A stretch of 64,000 nucleotides of DNA from Acanthochromis polyacanthus (GCF_021347895.1 NC_067117.1:30634067-30698066); one strand, 5' to 3'. Shown: positions 23,431-33,751, counted from the first letter of the stretch. Numbers and translations: made by a program. The notes: a model not told the origin generated them from the letters alone.

Positions 23431-24380
23431 ACTTCACTTTTATTTATACAGCACCAACATAAGTCATGTCAGGGCACTTTACATAGTGTGGTGAAGAGCT
23501 TGCAGTATTACATTATAGAGAAAAAAAAAACTTAAAGTGGAGAGAAAGAAAAGAAAAGAAAAACTCCCCTTTAAGCGGAAGAAACCTCCAGCAGAACCAG
23601 GTACAGGGAGGGCAGCCGTCTGACTCAACCAGTCAGAGTGAGGGTAAAAGGGAGAAAGACAAGGATAGCAAATGGAAATCAGACAATGTATAACAGTATA
23701 TCAATAAACACGTTGGATACCTGCAGGAACGAGGAAACACAAACAATAGGAAATACATATAAGCAAAATAACAATATGTAGAAAACATGTGTGCCAGCTG
23801 CATACTGTTGTAAATGGGTACCATGTTTGCCATAATATTCTCTTCTAGCAACAAATGTTCCACATGGCTGTCTTTAGGTAAGATTAGGAAAGCCTGGAGT
23901 AAAAAAGTGGCCTTTTGAAATATTTAACATCAACTCCCCTTTAACTGAAAGAAACCACCAGCGAACCAGGATAAGAGATGACGGCTGTCTGCCTCAACCA
24001 GTCAGGGTGAGGTTAAAAATGATAAAGCAAAGAAAAGCAGAAAGAAATCCGACAAACTATGCATAAAATAACAACAAACACTTTGGTCATTTTTGACGCC
24101 ATTACCTGCAAATTAGTTAGTTTAGTAAGTTAGTGACAATGGCATGCAAGGAAGACAGGAAGTGATGCAAAAAAAGGCCTTTATGTAGCACTAAGTCATA
24201 TTAGCAAAACAATATTGTAGAAAACACTATGCTGTCTGCATGCCGTTGCAACTATTACTATTTTCCCTAGAATATTTGTTCCTGGCAACTGAAGTTTAGC
24301 TGTTTTTATGTCTTTGTTTAGGCAAGATTAGAAAAGATTGGTATAAAAAGGGTAGACTTTTTCAATTATTTAGTAAAACT
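23431..24380 (+). repeat. Teleost interspersed repeat with a partial tandem second copy
   Basis: It opens with TTTTATTTATACAGCACCAA and GTCAGGGCACTTTACA, then AACTCCCCTTTAAGCGGAAG and AAACCTCCAGCAGAACCAGG. This is a very common fish interspersed repeat that I recognise by sequence but cannot class with certainty. A second copy of the distal part starts at about 23932 (AACTCCCCTTTAACTGAAAG, GCGAACCAGG, CTCAACCAGTCAGGGTGAGG). It continues through the same downstream blocks (TAGAAAACA...GCTG, AGGCAAGATTAG), so about 370-450 bp is tandemly duplicated. Confidence 0.78.
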
Positions 24381-24599
24381 GTAAAATCAGGCATGAACAT
24401 CTACAAAATCCCGCACTGAGCAAATCCAACTAACTACTCTGAAAAAAAAATTAGTATTGAGAGATAAGATTGTATCAGGAAAGACAAGAAGAGTTTACAA
24501 GACAAAGTGTTGGTGTGAACTCCCGGCTGAACTATTCTGCAGAGACGGTGTGAAGGAGGACATTGAAGCACAACCCGGTTCTGTTTGACTGAGCAGACA

Positions 24600-25020
24600 G
24601 TTTGTTTGTCCTGACCTTTCCTCATCCCTGCTTCTCTCCTCCACTCTCTACTGCTGTCTTTCCTTCACCTCTCCCCTCTTCGTCTGTCTTACTGTCCCAT
24701 CTCTCTCCTGAACTTCCCTGCTTCCTCCCCTGCTGTGTTTATTTCCTCCCTCAACTCCCATACCGTCTCCATCCCCTCCATGTCTTTGTCATCTTCCTCT
24801 ACAGCTCAATGCGTTTTCTCTTCACTTTACGTTCTCTCCGCTCATGTAATTTGCCTGTTTGCTTTGAGTTCTCTTTTTGCTTTCTGACTACTTTCCTCAA
24901 CCTTATCCTCTTTCCTCTCCCATTTTATCCTCCCTTTCTAGTCTCCACAATTCTCTGTCAGCTTCTCATTCCGTCTTTTTGCATCCGTCTCTCACACGAC
25001 ATGATCTGTCAGCTATTTTG
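24600..25020 (+). repeat. Pyrimidine-rich intronic tract
   Basis: CU-rich plus strand with an open frame rich in Phe, Leu, Ser and Pro (24602-25021). There is no splice support or recognisable domain, and I read it as low-complexity intron. Confidence 0.7.
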
Positions 25021-26083
25021 AAACACTCACTGAAAGCTCATTAGCGATACTTGCCTGTTGTTTTATCCCCCTTTATTTTCCCCTTTGTCTTGACCACACA
25101 CACACTCATCCAAGTCGGAGCTGCACAGTGACCCATGTGGCCTGCTCATTCTTCATTCATTAAGGGAAGCCACTGTTTGGATTGGCATATGGAGAAGCCA
25201 CTTTAGGCCACTAATGAATCTACAGTCATCATTAACATGCAAATAGCTCTATTAAGAAAACAGAGTTGTGCGGTTTTGTATTACAGCTCAGTGTAGTGTG
25301 TGAGTCTGTTGGCTTGGCTGGTTGTCAGAGCAGTGAATAAAATTACTTTTTTATTTATTGAAACCGCAATGAAAAGGTTTAAACATTTAAAACCCAATAA
25401 CTCAAATAGTCTCATAGGAAACTAAATGATTTATTCTGACTTGAAAACAAATTAACCTCCCTATTTTCTCCTTCATTTCATGCTACATTTCTCTTTTATC
25501 CCTCCTTTCTTTCACTTTTTGTTCGTTTTCCCTACATTTGTACTTTCTCCCATCCATCTCTTTTTGTAAGCACATTTTAAAATTGCACTAAATTTAAGTG
25601 TTCCTTGCTTGGCTGAGGCACAAAAGGTGACCTACAGAGGAGTGATGGAAGCAAATAAAACTTCAGAAAGGTGACCCCATATGGACCTTCTTCTTTCTTT
25701 ATGCAGAATAACATCATCTCTGCAGCAGTGCCTCCAATGCTTTTATAGACTTTTTTTTTTTTCCAAAACTGTTCAAAACTTGAAAACAGAAATCGCTGCC
25801 CCCTTTTGGTCTTCTTAGAAACCATGCACTCACCCAACCAATCTGTTCGCTCCTTAATTGGAGGAGAAACATTCCAATTAACTGTCCAAACTGTCACCAA
25901 TCAGTGCTGATAAATACCTCCATTACCTCATGACATGTCATCAATAACCAATCTTCTGTCCCCACTTAAAGCGTGTGCATGTGCAGTGTGAACATGCATT
26001 GAGAATGCATGCAGAGGGAGGTGTTTTAAAAGAGGATGTCTGTCATCATGGGAACATCTCTCTCTCTCTCTCTTCATTTACAG

Positions 26084-26176
26084 ACAGCAGCCAGCCATCA
26101 CTCGCCCAGCCCTCCCTGACCCTGCAGAGTTTTCCGTACGGAGGCTGCGAGTCAGTCGAGCTCTCCTACCAGAGCG
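26084..26176 (+). CDS. ptprt: ptprt exon: 93-nt juxtamembrane exon
   Basis: The exon is 93 nt, phase 1-1, with acceptor CTCTCTCTTCATTTACAG and donor GTACGT. Its translation is (D)SSQPSLAQPSLTLQSFPY followed by GGCESVELSYQS and a split Gly. From memory mammalian PTPRT has here RGELSQPTLTIQTHPY then CDPVEMSYP, a clear positional match (SQPTL to AQPSL, IQTHPY to LQSFPY, VEMSY to VELSY). PTPRK and PTPRM have SLVQSHTY then DVPYQTG. The segment lies between the membrane-proximal Lys-rich region and the first catalytic domain and has two tyrosines. Like the two small exons before it, its length is a multiple of three. Confidence 0.94.
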
Positions 26177-27605
26177 GTACGTGCAGCAAATTAGCCACTT
26201 TGCTAGCAGGTGTCAGTCAGCTGGTTGTGTAGTTATGTAACCAATCAGTTAGTTAATTGGTAAGCAAGTAAGGTGGATAGATAGTTTATTTGGTTTATTA
26301 GACTGCCTGTAGGTGACCCAGACAGTTAGTTAGCTAATAAGATTATGACCTAAAGAGCTAGTCAGTTAGCTAAAGCAGCCACACTGTCTGCTAGTCAGGT
26401 GGTTACGCTTCAAGTACACTTCCTTGTATATGGACATACCAGCTGCTGACATGTACACTACCATTCAAAAGTCTGGGGTCACCTAGGCATTTTCATGCTG
26501 TCTATGAAACTTACACATTGGTTCATGTGCTAACCTAATCATCTAATCATCAATTAGCTTTTCAAGACCATTAGCTAACACAATGTAGCATTAGAACACA
26601 GGAGTGATGGTTGCTGGAAATGTTCCTCTGTACCCCTATGGAGATATTCCATTAAGGATCAGCTGTTTCCAGCTAGAATAGTCATTTTACACATGAACAA
26701 TGTCTAGATTGTATTTCTGATTACCTTCATTGAATCTTTTTTCTTTCAAAAATAAGGACATTTCTCAGTGACCCCAAACTTTTCAATAGTAGTGTAAGCA
26801 TTGTTATTATTAAGGATGTCACAGTCTGTATTTTGTTTTTGTTTTTTTGGCCCAAGATCCAATCTGAGTCATTTATCGTTTAGTGTCTGCCAATACCAAG
26901 TTCTAATTTAATGCCATTTTTCTGATATAATGCACACCTCAGTATATTTAAAAGTTAATAAAATCAACACAGTGTATATGCTAAAAAACATATATAGAAA
27001 TAACTGCACCTGCTCCATAAGTTCCAAAGGACGTAAAAATCATGTATTTTCTATATGTAGGTCAGAAAATGTGATGTAGATTAGGTCTAGTATGTTATTG
27101 GACTATCAGGTGGAAACTCTTGTTGTTCCTAGATACATCAGTAAACCATTAGGCTATCCATTAGGTATCTTCATGGATAGCCTGAAGAGGTTATTGTTGG
27201 GAAGTCGGGCTTCTTTTGGCTATTTGTTCGTTAGTCTCAGTACAAAACAATATATTAGAATGGGACAGCTTGCTATGTGGTGGGTAAATGAGGTTGTAAG
27301 TTTGCGATTTTTCAGATACAAGTTAGTTGTTTGACAGCACAGAACCAGAAAACTAACCTCATCATTTAACTAAGAAGCCAAACAAGTCACTTCAATTCTT
27401 ATTTGATTATCTTAATAAATACCTGGTGTTGTGAGATGCTTTGAAAAAGTTCTTCACACAGTCACTTTCCCACTTTATTTAGGTGATTTACAAGTTAGTT
27501 GTTAAGTTTAACAAGATATACATGACATTTAGACTGATTTGGAAGACTATAGTTCTTATATCTGTCTTCCTGTCTCTGAATCGATCTCTATGGCTTCTCC
27601 TGCAG
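26177..27605 (+). other. ptprt: ptprt intron containing a teleost MITE
   Basis: This 1.4-kb intron begins GTACGT and ends TCCTGCAG. It contains the MITE at 26454-26796. The rest is AT-rich, including a stretch of repeated TTAGTTAGC-like words at 26200-26390, and I see nothing else in it. Confidence 0.85.
26454..26796 (+). mobile_element. Teleost MITE (TACACTACCATTCAAAAGT family), forward copy
   Basis: The termini are TACACTACCATTCAAAAGTC at the left and the inverse ending CTTTTCAATAGTAGTGTA at the right. The interior has the hallmark blocks CATCAATTAGC, GCTAACACAATGTAGCATTA, GAACACAGGAGTGATGGTTG, TTCCTCTGTACCCCTATGGA and CAGCTAGAATAGTCA. I recognise this as a very abundant short non-autonomous DNA element of fish. 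A second copy in the opposite orientation lies at 35225-35582. No transposase is encoded. Confidence 0.93.
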
Positions 27606-27715
27606 GTCAGTTCCAGGCGGGCCAGTTTCAACCAGCCATCCGAGTCGCTGACCTCCTCCAACACATCACCCAGATGAAATGTGGCCAGGGCTATGGTTTT
27701 AAGGAGGAATATGAG
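27606..27715 (+). CDS. ptprt: ptprt exon: entry into first phosphatase domain region
   Basis: The exon is 110 nt. It completes the split Gly and reads [20 protein letters not shown] then [16 protein letters not shown], ending in phase 0 before GTCAGT. The block [16 protein letters not shown]...GYGFKEEYE is a signature of all R2B phosphatases and forms the helical wedge leading into D1. As I recall, PTPRT reads DQFQPAIR and PTPRK/PTPRM read TGQLHPAIR, so QFQ should occur once. Here it occurs twice ([10 protein letters not shown]), caused by an imperfect 15-nt tandem duplication at 27608-27637. Downstream AGs at 27610, 27616 and 27625 would all shift the frame, so the acceptor at 27605 is the only one that works. 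Confidence 0.95.
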
Positions 27716-29799
27716 GTCAGTACACAAACACACACTTCTAATGAGAATGACAGTAAACCGAAAACATAAATCAATCTCACGACGGACAACTTTACAAGCA
27801 GCTATTAGCACGACGGTCAGAGGTGTCCGGATAGAGATAATAGGTATAATAAAATGTTTCCTTGGCCCCAGAATAAATATAAGTGTTGGTAAAATAGTAT
27901 GTGTGAGATGGAAAGACTTTCTGATAAAATTCAAACCCTAAGCTACACTGGCATGATGTCTAAGACGTTTTCTCTCCTTTTTGTTAACAGTATGGCAGAA
28001 TCTGCTTCAGTGGCCTCTTTGACCCTCAGTAGCCAGACATTTAGAAGATTTCAAAGCAATTCTGACTGAAAAGGTGTTATATTTGCACAATTTTATTTAT
28101 TTATTTTTTGAGTAACGGAGCCCTTCTAGAAACATGGATAGTTGCATGAGCGAAAATTGCTTTGAAAGCTGCTAATTTTGTTTCGGTTTCATCAGATTCC
28201 TGTTTAAGATTCGGTAAATTATTTGAGAATAAAATAACGTTTGCGTCTCCAACGGTAAAGCCTGATAATTAGATTCCTTTATTGTGCAAACACGGTGCTA
28301 TGTTTGCTCTATTTCCCCATTTTTGCTGTTGCTGAGTTGTCTAACGCCTGTGTATTTGTTTGAGATTGTGGGATTGGGTTTGGTTTTTATGAGAAAGGAC
28401 GACTTATCAATTATTAAAAATCTTCACCCCATCAATATTGATGATCAGAAAAACAAACAGGACAGGTGTAAGTTCAACTTTCTGGCTCCTACTTTCTGCT
28501 CTCCCTTGTTTCCTTTCTGACTTTCTTTCACCAACATCATGGCCTCTTTTTTTTCCGTGTTTTCTTGCTTTTTCGCATAGTTCTTTCTTTTTGCTCATTC
28601 CTGTCGTGTTTTTTCTTCTTTCTCCCCGAACTATCAGTTGACCTCTTCTTCTTCTCTCTGCTTTAATCATCTGTCTGTTTCTTTACAATTTTCATTCTTT
28701 CTCTAGGTCTGTGTCTCTTCCCATCTCCTCTGTTCAGTTCTTTATTTTTCACACAATCCTTTGATTCTTTCTTTTGAAACTTTTTTCTCTTTGTCTGTTC
28801 CAAGTGTTTGTTTCGAGCACAGTTTGTCACGTGTAGACGTTTTCAGAATCATTCTTCGTAAGAGGGAATCTCGACCCTCGGCTCATTTTACTCCCAAATC
28901 CTCGTCCCTTCTCTTTCATTCGTTTATTCCTCCACCAAACCTTTCTTCCTTCATTTACTTTGTCTCTGTCGTCAGCAATAAATCGGTGAAAAAGACTCTG
29001 TTTTTCCACTGCCTCCCTCCACCTCTCACGCTCATATGAATGAATATTTTCTATTACGGACTCCGCATGCCTGTTGAAAATTGTCCCTCTGTGATACCGT
29101 ACGTTATATTTTCATTTGCTTCCCGTCATTTTGGTTTAAACCCACTGATACGTTCCAGGGGAGAGCAAATGTGATTTATTCTCGAGTGCGTACGTCTGTG
29201 TGTGTGAGAGAGAAAGGGGATACAGAAAGTGGAGTTTTATTTATCGTGCTGCTAGAATCCACCTGCCACCAGCAACGACTTCCACAATCCATGCAGTGGA
29301 CACTGTAGAGGTCATGATGTCACATTCAGGATGGCTTCTGCTCTCCTTGTAGCTCATTCAGCATTTCTGTATTCAGTCATTTCTAGAGGTTTATTTTGCA
29401 AATTTTGAGAGAAATTTGAATGTAATACAGCGATCGTAATAAATAAATAATCAATTGCAATTTTAACTCTCTGAACTCAAAGCAGTCTGTAGGTATTTCT
29501 ATGCTCACACTGTCAAGTTTTATTTCAATGTGGGCTCTCTTTGTTTTACTGCAATGTAAATTCCTGCGTCTCAATGGAAACAACACAACAATGGCTAGAA
29601 GTAAGGGGAACTCGGAAATGTCTTTTGTGCAGTTTTCCACAGTTAAAATAACATGAATCATAAAAAATAGCTTGAATTCCATTGATTTTACTATTCGTTT
29701 TACAAAAAAATAAGAAAAAAATGGAATGAGCATGTATAGTGTCCACATATGCGACCAATACAAGAAAAAAAACATGATTCCTTCAATTCTATAGATTTT

Positions 29800-30040
29800 T
29801 ACTCACTTAATGCACATTAAAGCACATTCTTATTTGCATATTCCATCACTTTTGTATATTCTATTGATTTTTCTATACTATATTTTACATATATTCTTCT
29901 TAATTCACTTTATTTTACCTTCACTTTATACCTTAATATTTTGTGTTGTCTTATTGTTTACCCCTTTACTAAATATCCATACGGTTTAATTTCTCTCTGG
30001 AGATTAATAAAGTCTTCTAAGTCTAATGTAAGATTCTATG
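29800..30040 (+). repeat. 3' tail of a teleost LINE-type retroelement (probable)
   Basis: AT-rich sequence with many TTATTTT and CTTTAT words ends in TTTCTCTCTGGAGATTAATAA followed by AGTCTTCTAAGTCTAA. A line such as CTCTGGAGATTAATAAAG plus short TCTAA repeats is the usual 3' end of several fish LINE families. Only the tail is recognisable and no reverse transcriptase frame is visible upstream. Confidence 0.55.
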
Positions 30041-30694
30041 TGATCTGTGTAGACACTGCCTGCAGTTCAACCTAAGCTAAACTGAAAATTCACAAAATGT
30101 TTTATTGGTCCCAGCTTAATCAGTAGCTTAGCGATTGTTGTAAGGACCACAGAATTGTTTGTTTGTTTTTTTACAGAATCTGGTTAAATTGAATGATTTC
30201 TTTTGGGCAATAAAAAAGACAGATGTGTTTTTGATGGCATCTACATCATTGCATATGATATGTCAAATGTAAACTTAGATTTGGTTAAGTTTCCTGACAG
30301 AACAGTATGTTATGGATAACTAGTTCAAGGACCATGGGGAAGTGGTAAATTAGATTCTGTCTTTACAGTTTCCGCCTCTGAGAAATGCTGTAATTGTGGT
30401 GATTTTTAACGCCCGTGTGTTTCAAACCTGCCGGCAGGTTTTGCGGTTCAGAGAGTAAAAAGGCTTAATCAGTGATTATTTTGTGAGCGGCAAAACATCC
30501 GCTGCATGCAGGTAACTGCGCAGTAGCTCAGGTATTGAAGTCACTGTAACTTAGTTTTGTCCAGATACAAAACATTCATATTTTTTTCCAGCCTTGCTAG
30601 TTGCGATGTCTGCTGTTATTACAAACATTTCCATGCCAACTGCAACATCTTCATTCACAACTAGTCGTGACCTTTAGACGGAAACCATACAGAA

Positions 30695-31036
30695 CTAACC
30701 TGGCAATAGCCAGATTAATAAGTACTCCACAATATCAATCTGGGACCGCTCCATGTAAATCCGTTCGGAGGAAAGAGGCACGGATTGGACAATGTAACAG
30801 TATGTCCCGCCTCTGACAGGTTTGTTTTCAGCCAATCGCGGGATCTTCACAACGAGCGGAGCCAATTGGTAGATTAAACTCTTACCAAAACCCGTACGTA
30901 AAAAAGCACAAACATCTTTACCATCCAGAAATGCGCAAAGCGCCTCTCGTTGTTCTTCCTTCAAAGAAGCGATACGAGATTCAGCTAAAACTGACTTAAT
31001 AGCAGCATCTACACGATTGTTGTCCTCCGTTGCCAT
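30695..31036 (-). pseudogene. Truncated RecQ/DEAD-like helicase N-terminus, 113 codons, open
   Basis: The minus-strand frame starts with Met at 31036, reading MATEDNNRVDAAIKSVLAES then RIASLKEEQREALCAFLDGK, DVCAFLRTGFGKSLIYQLAP and LVVKIPRLAENKP. GFGKS in TGFGKSLIYQLAP is the Walker A motif of a RecQ-type superfamily 2 helicase. The LKEEQREAL block 20 residues earlier has the spacing seen in RecQ-like proteins of the form LKxxQ. The frame runs without interruption to a stop at the left terminus of the element. The residues after VVK do not look like helicase, and a GTGAAG just after LAPLV may be a former splice donor read through here. DEAD box and later motifs are absent, so it cannot be an active helicase. 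Confidence 0.75.
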
Positions 31037-31232
31037 GTTTGTTTTGATCTACTGGCGCTTGGTGTCGTCGTCACACTCGGATATCCCGCCCCACACACGA
31101 ATACTGCTGCGTGATTGGCCCGAACCAACTTGGTGCTGTACGAAAAGTGAAGGCGGGAGCGGAGCAAGATGGTTTCTTGAGAGATTTGTGAACTCACAAA
31201 TATCGTGAGAAATCAACTTGCTGGCAAGGTTA
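30696..31232 (-). mobile_element. 537-bp TIR element with 9-bp target duplication, carrying an open helicase fragment
   Basis: The element begins TAACCTGGCAATAG and ends CTTGCTGGCAAGGTTA, an imperfect terminal inverted repeat sharing the TAACCT start. It is flanked by a perfect 9-bp direct repeat ATACAGAAC (30687-30695 and 31233-31241). The interior is GC-richer than the intron and encodes a helicase fragment on the minus strand. The TARCCT terminus, the 9-bp duplication and the cargo match the element at 17262-17844, so I regard the two as members of one family. The transposase source is unknown. Confidence 0.9.
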
Positions 31233-31450
31233 ATACAGAACTTAAATTAAACTGTATTGTGTTTGTGCACTACAACATTTCAGGTCTCTCTTCAGTTCTC
31301 CGTACACATTAAACAAACAAAATATGCATTCCTAGTGTCTATTTCTGTCTATATTAGTGTGTTTATGTGCACAAATCCATGCTTTCAGATTAGCATCCAA
31401 GTCATTTTGCTGTGAGGTGTTGGCACATGTTACATCTGTGAGTGTTTTGA

Positions 31451-31451
<1 letters not shown>

Positions 31452-31545
<94 letters not shown>
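31452..31545 (+). repeat. Long (TG)n microsatellite
   Basis: About 46 uninterrupted TG units, long enough to be polymorphic and capable of Z-DNA. The poly Cys-Val and His-Thr frames are artefacts. Confidence 0.98.
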
Positions 31546-31546
<1 letters not shown>

Positions 31547-32097
31547 CCATCACCACACCCCATATGGTGTCTTCTTGTCCCTCTCCCTGTGTGTGATATG
31601 ACCTCCAGTGTTGAAATCCATTAACCCCACTAACACCAACAGCCGCCACACTGTCATCATTCTGCTCCCCGCTGGGATTACACCTTTTACATTTAAAGCG
31701 ATATTCCACATTGTTTGAAACCCGGCCAGTTGGACCAGTGAAGCAGCCGCTGCGTCCAAACCATTACCGTAATGGAGCCCGCACATGACCTCATCACGAG
31801 TAATCGAACTTAATGCGTTCTCATGTGATAAACCTGAAGAAAATGGTACGTCTAGTTGTGTGGAGAGCTGTGGTCTATAGTCTAAATGGAAAAGTAGATA
31901 TGTTTCTGTTTGTTTAATGTCTTCTAATACTGATTATGTGAAGTCAAAAGTTTCTTTTTCTGCTGTAGTGAACACACTCACTATAATTCCAGCATGTTTT
32001 TTTGTGTTTTTTGCCTGGTTGTGAGTTTGTAAATAGAATTATTTTATTAAGTTTTACCATTATTGCAGAAAAGCACCCACTCATTGGTACAACAGAG

Positions 32098-32100
<3 letters not shown>

Positions 32101-32190
<90 letters not shown>
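32101..32190 (+). repeat. Long (GT)n microsatellite
   Basis: Forty-five uninterrupted GT units. Together with the array at 31452 this gives two very long same-strand UG tracts within 740 nt of the pre-mRNA. Confidence 0.98.
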
Positions 32191-32192
<2 letters not shown>

Positions 32193-33267
32193 TCCGCCCA
32201 CTCCACTGTGTGATTATATAGAATATTAATAATTTCAAACAAGCGATGAAATTCAGATATGAAGACTTTGATTAAAACTGCCTTGTTTTTTTTGTTTGTT
32301 TTTTATTTTATTTTCAGCAACCTACACCTTATGCAAATGCGATCGCACACACATTTAAGGGTACATACTCGCACGCATGCATGCATAAGCCTCCTACTGA
32401 AGCCTCCTACTTAATACATCCAAAAAAATATACAAATTCCAGCCTCGTTTTTATAAATGCATGCACAGAGAAGACACACACACGTGCGCTCTCCGGCCCA
32501 TATGCCACTTTAAACGAATCCATTTTCTGCTTGACTGAGCGATAAGTTTAGGTGTCTGTTTTACTGTCACAATGCATTTGTTTGGTACATTGTGTGTGTG
32601 TCTGTGTGTGTGTGTGTGTGTGTGCATGTGTATGTAGGTCATATCAGTGTCTGTAAGTGAAAGCTGTTGTCTGGTCGTCTTAAGCTCTTAATGGACTCAA
32701 ACGGACTGTTCACTTGTCCCTATAGGGAGGAGTGTGTGTGTGTTAGCGTGTGTGTGACCTCAGTGTGTTGTAAGGGTTGTTCTAAAATAGTTCATTGTCC
32801 ATATGGCAACCTTTGAGACTTGGGGTTTGGTTGCTTAGCACAAGCATGAGAGTGCTCTTGCACACAGATACATGCATGTACACACACTACACTTGCATAT
32901 ATAGTGTGTATGCATGCAAGATTGTGCACAAAAGTGACAAAATGTGTAATGAAAATCACCAAAAACACACACGGACGTGCACACACATGCACATTTTGTC
33001 CTTACTATGTTTGTAAGGCTTGTCACACAGGCCAACGTCACAGCAGGGAGTCAGAACAATCTGTCTTCTCTCCTCCAACAAAGCACTGACAGACTATTCT
33101 CTTTCAGACCCAACCAACAGAACAACTGAACCCAAACTTTTTTTACTCAGCTCCTGTAGTGTTTTTACCTGCTCTTGCTTTGTTTTCTGCAGTTTCAAAC
33201 ATTCACAACCCTGTTTTATTCCATCTACCTTGGTGGTGGAAACAAAAAAATGGTGTAGGAAGTTAAA

Positions 33268-33460
33268 CGGATTACCTCCGCCAATAAACTTTGGATAGGG
33301 GTTATATTTTCACCCCTGCCTGTTGGTGTGTTGATGAGCAAAGTCTCCCAGATTTAGCTGGAATCTGTTAAACAGCTACCTGGCCAAAGGACCGACCCGA
33401 TGGGGATTGATAGCTTTCTGCCATGAAAATATCTGGTCATAACTTCTAGCTTTTACTTTG
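33268..33460 (+). repeat. Diverged teleost dispersed repeat (CCTCCGCCAA type)
   Basis: ATTACCTCCGCCAATAAACT, GGGGTTATATTTTCACCCCT and GCCTGTTGGTGTGTTGATGA resemble a common fish repeat that begins CCTCCGCCAAGGAGGTTATG and continues TTTTCACC. Only about 190 bp is recognisable and its class is uncertain. Confidence 0.5.
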
Positions 33461-33688
33461 TGGACACCCAAGCAGCATTTATGCCTTTTTAATGGGAGTT
33501 TAGTCAGATTTCAGCCATAATGCAGTTGGAGCCATAAGGGCTAAAGAGTATGTTGCAAACTAGCGGTTATTTTCATTCATATTCATGTTACTCTTTCAAC
33601 TTCTGCCAACCCATGTGTCAGAGTACAAGCTCTAGGCATCAGACCATATGTGCATGCATATTTCTGTGTTCATACCTCAGTATTAAAC

Positions 33689-33722
<34 letters not shown>
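33689..33722 (+). repeat. (TG)n microsatellite just upstream of a splice acceptor
   Basis: A TG run with one TTT interruption ends 29 nt before the acceptor of the next exon, in place of a conventional pyrimidine tract. Confidence 0.95.
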
Positions 33723-33751
33723 CAAATGGATGCGACCATGTGTATGTTTAG

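Larger units (their letters stand above)
11237..26083 (+). other. ptprt: ptprt intron (14.8 kb) between 36-nt and 93-nt exons
   Basis: The intron begins GTGAGA and ends TTCATTTACAG. Listed separately are its microsatellites (11.4-13.7 kb), the helicase-carrying TIR element (17.26-17.84 kb), a 400-bp direct duplication (21.4/22.0 kb) and a tandem teleost repeat (23.4-24.4 kb). Pyrimidine-rich but otherwise featureless stretches occur at 13140-13500 and 24600-25020. In 14.0-17.2, 17.9-21.3 and 25.0-26.0 kb I see no gene, RNA or intact element. A possible conserved regulatory block at 25120-25260 is discussed under findings. Confidence 0.75.
27716..33751 (+). other. ptprt: ptprt intron containing a helicase-carrying TIR element and long TG repeats
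   Basis: This 6.0-kb intron begins GTCAGT and ends TGTTTAG. It includes a strong unused acceptor near 27990, pyrimidine-rich sequence at 28490-29030, a LINE-like 3' tail (29800-30040), the TIR element at 30696-31232, two long (TG)n arrays and a dispersed repeat at 33268-33460. I see no other exon needed to connect the reading frame. Confidence 0.8.

Noticed and set aside
27488..27934. 148-codon minus-strand frame opposite the exon at 27606
   Set aside because: It is the antisense shadow of a conserved exon. It has no domain of its own.
30695..31036. Reading the helicase ORF as a host gene nested in ptprt
   Set aside because: It lies exactly inside a TIR element with target duplications, stops after motif I, and has a sibling in another element.
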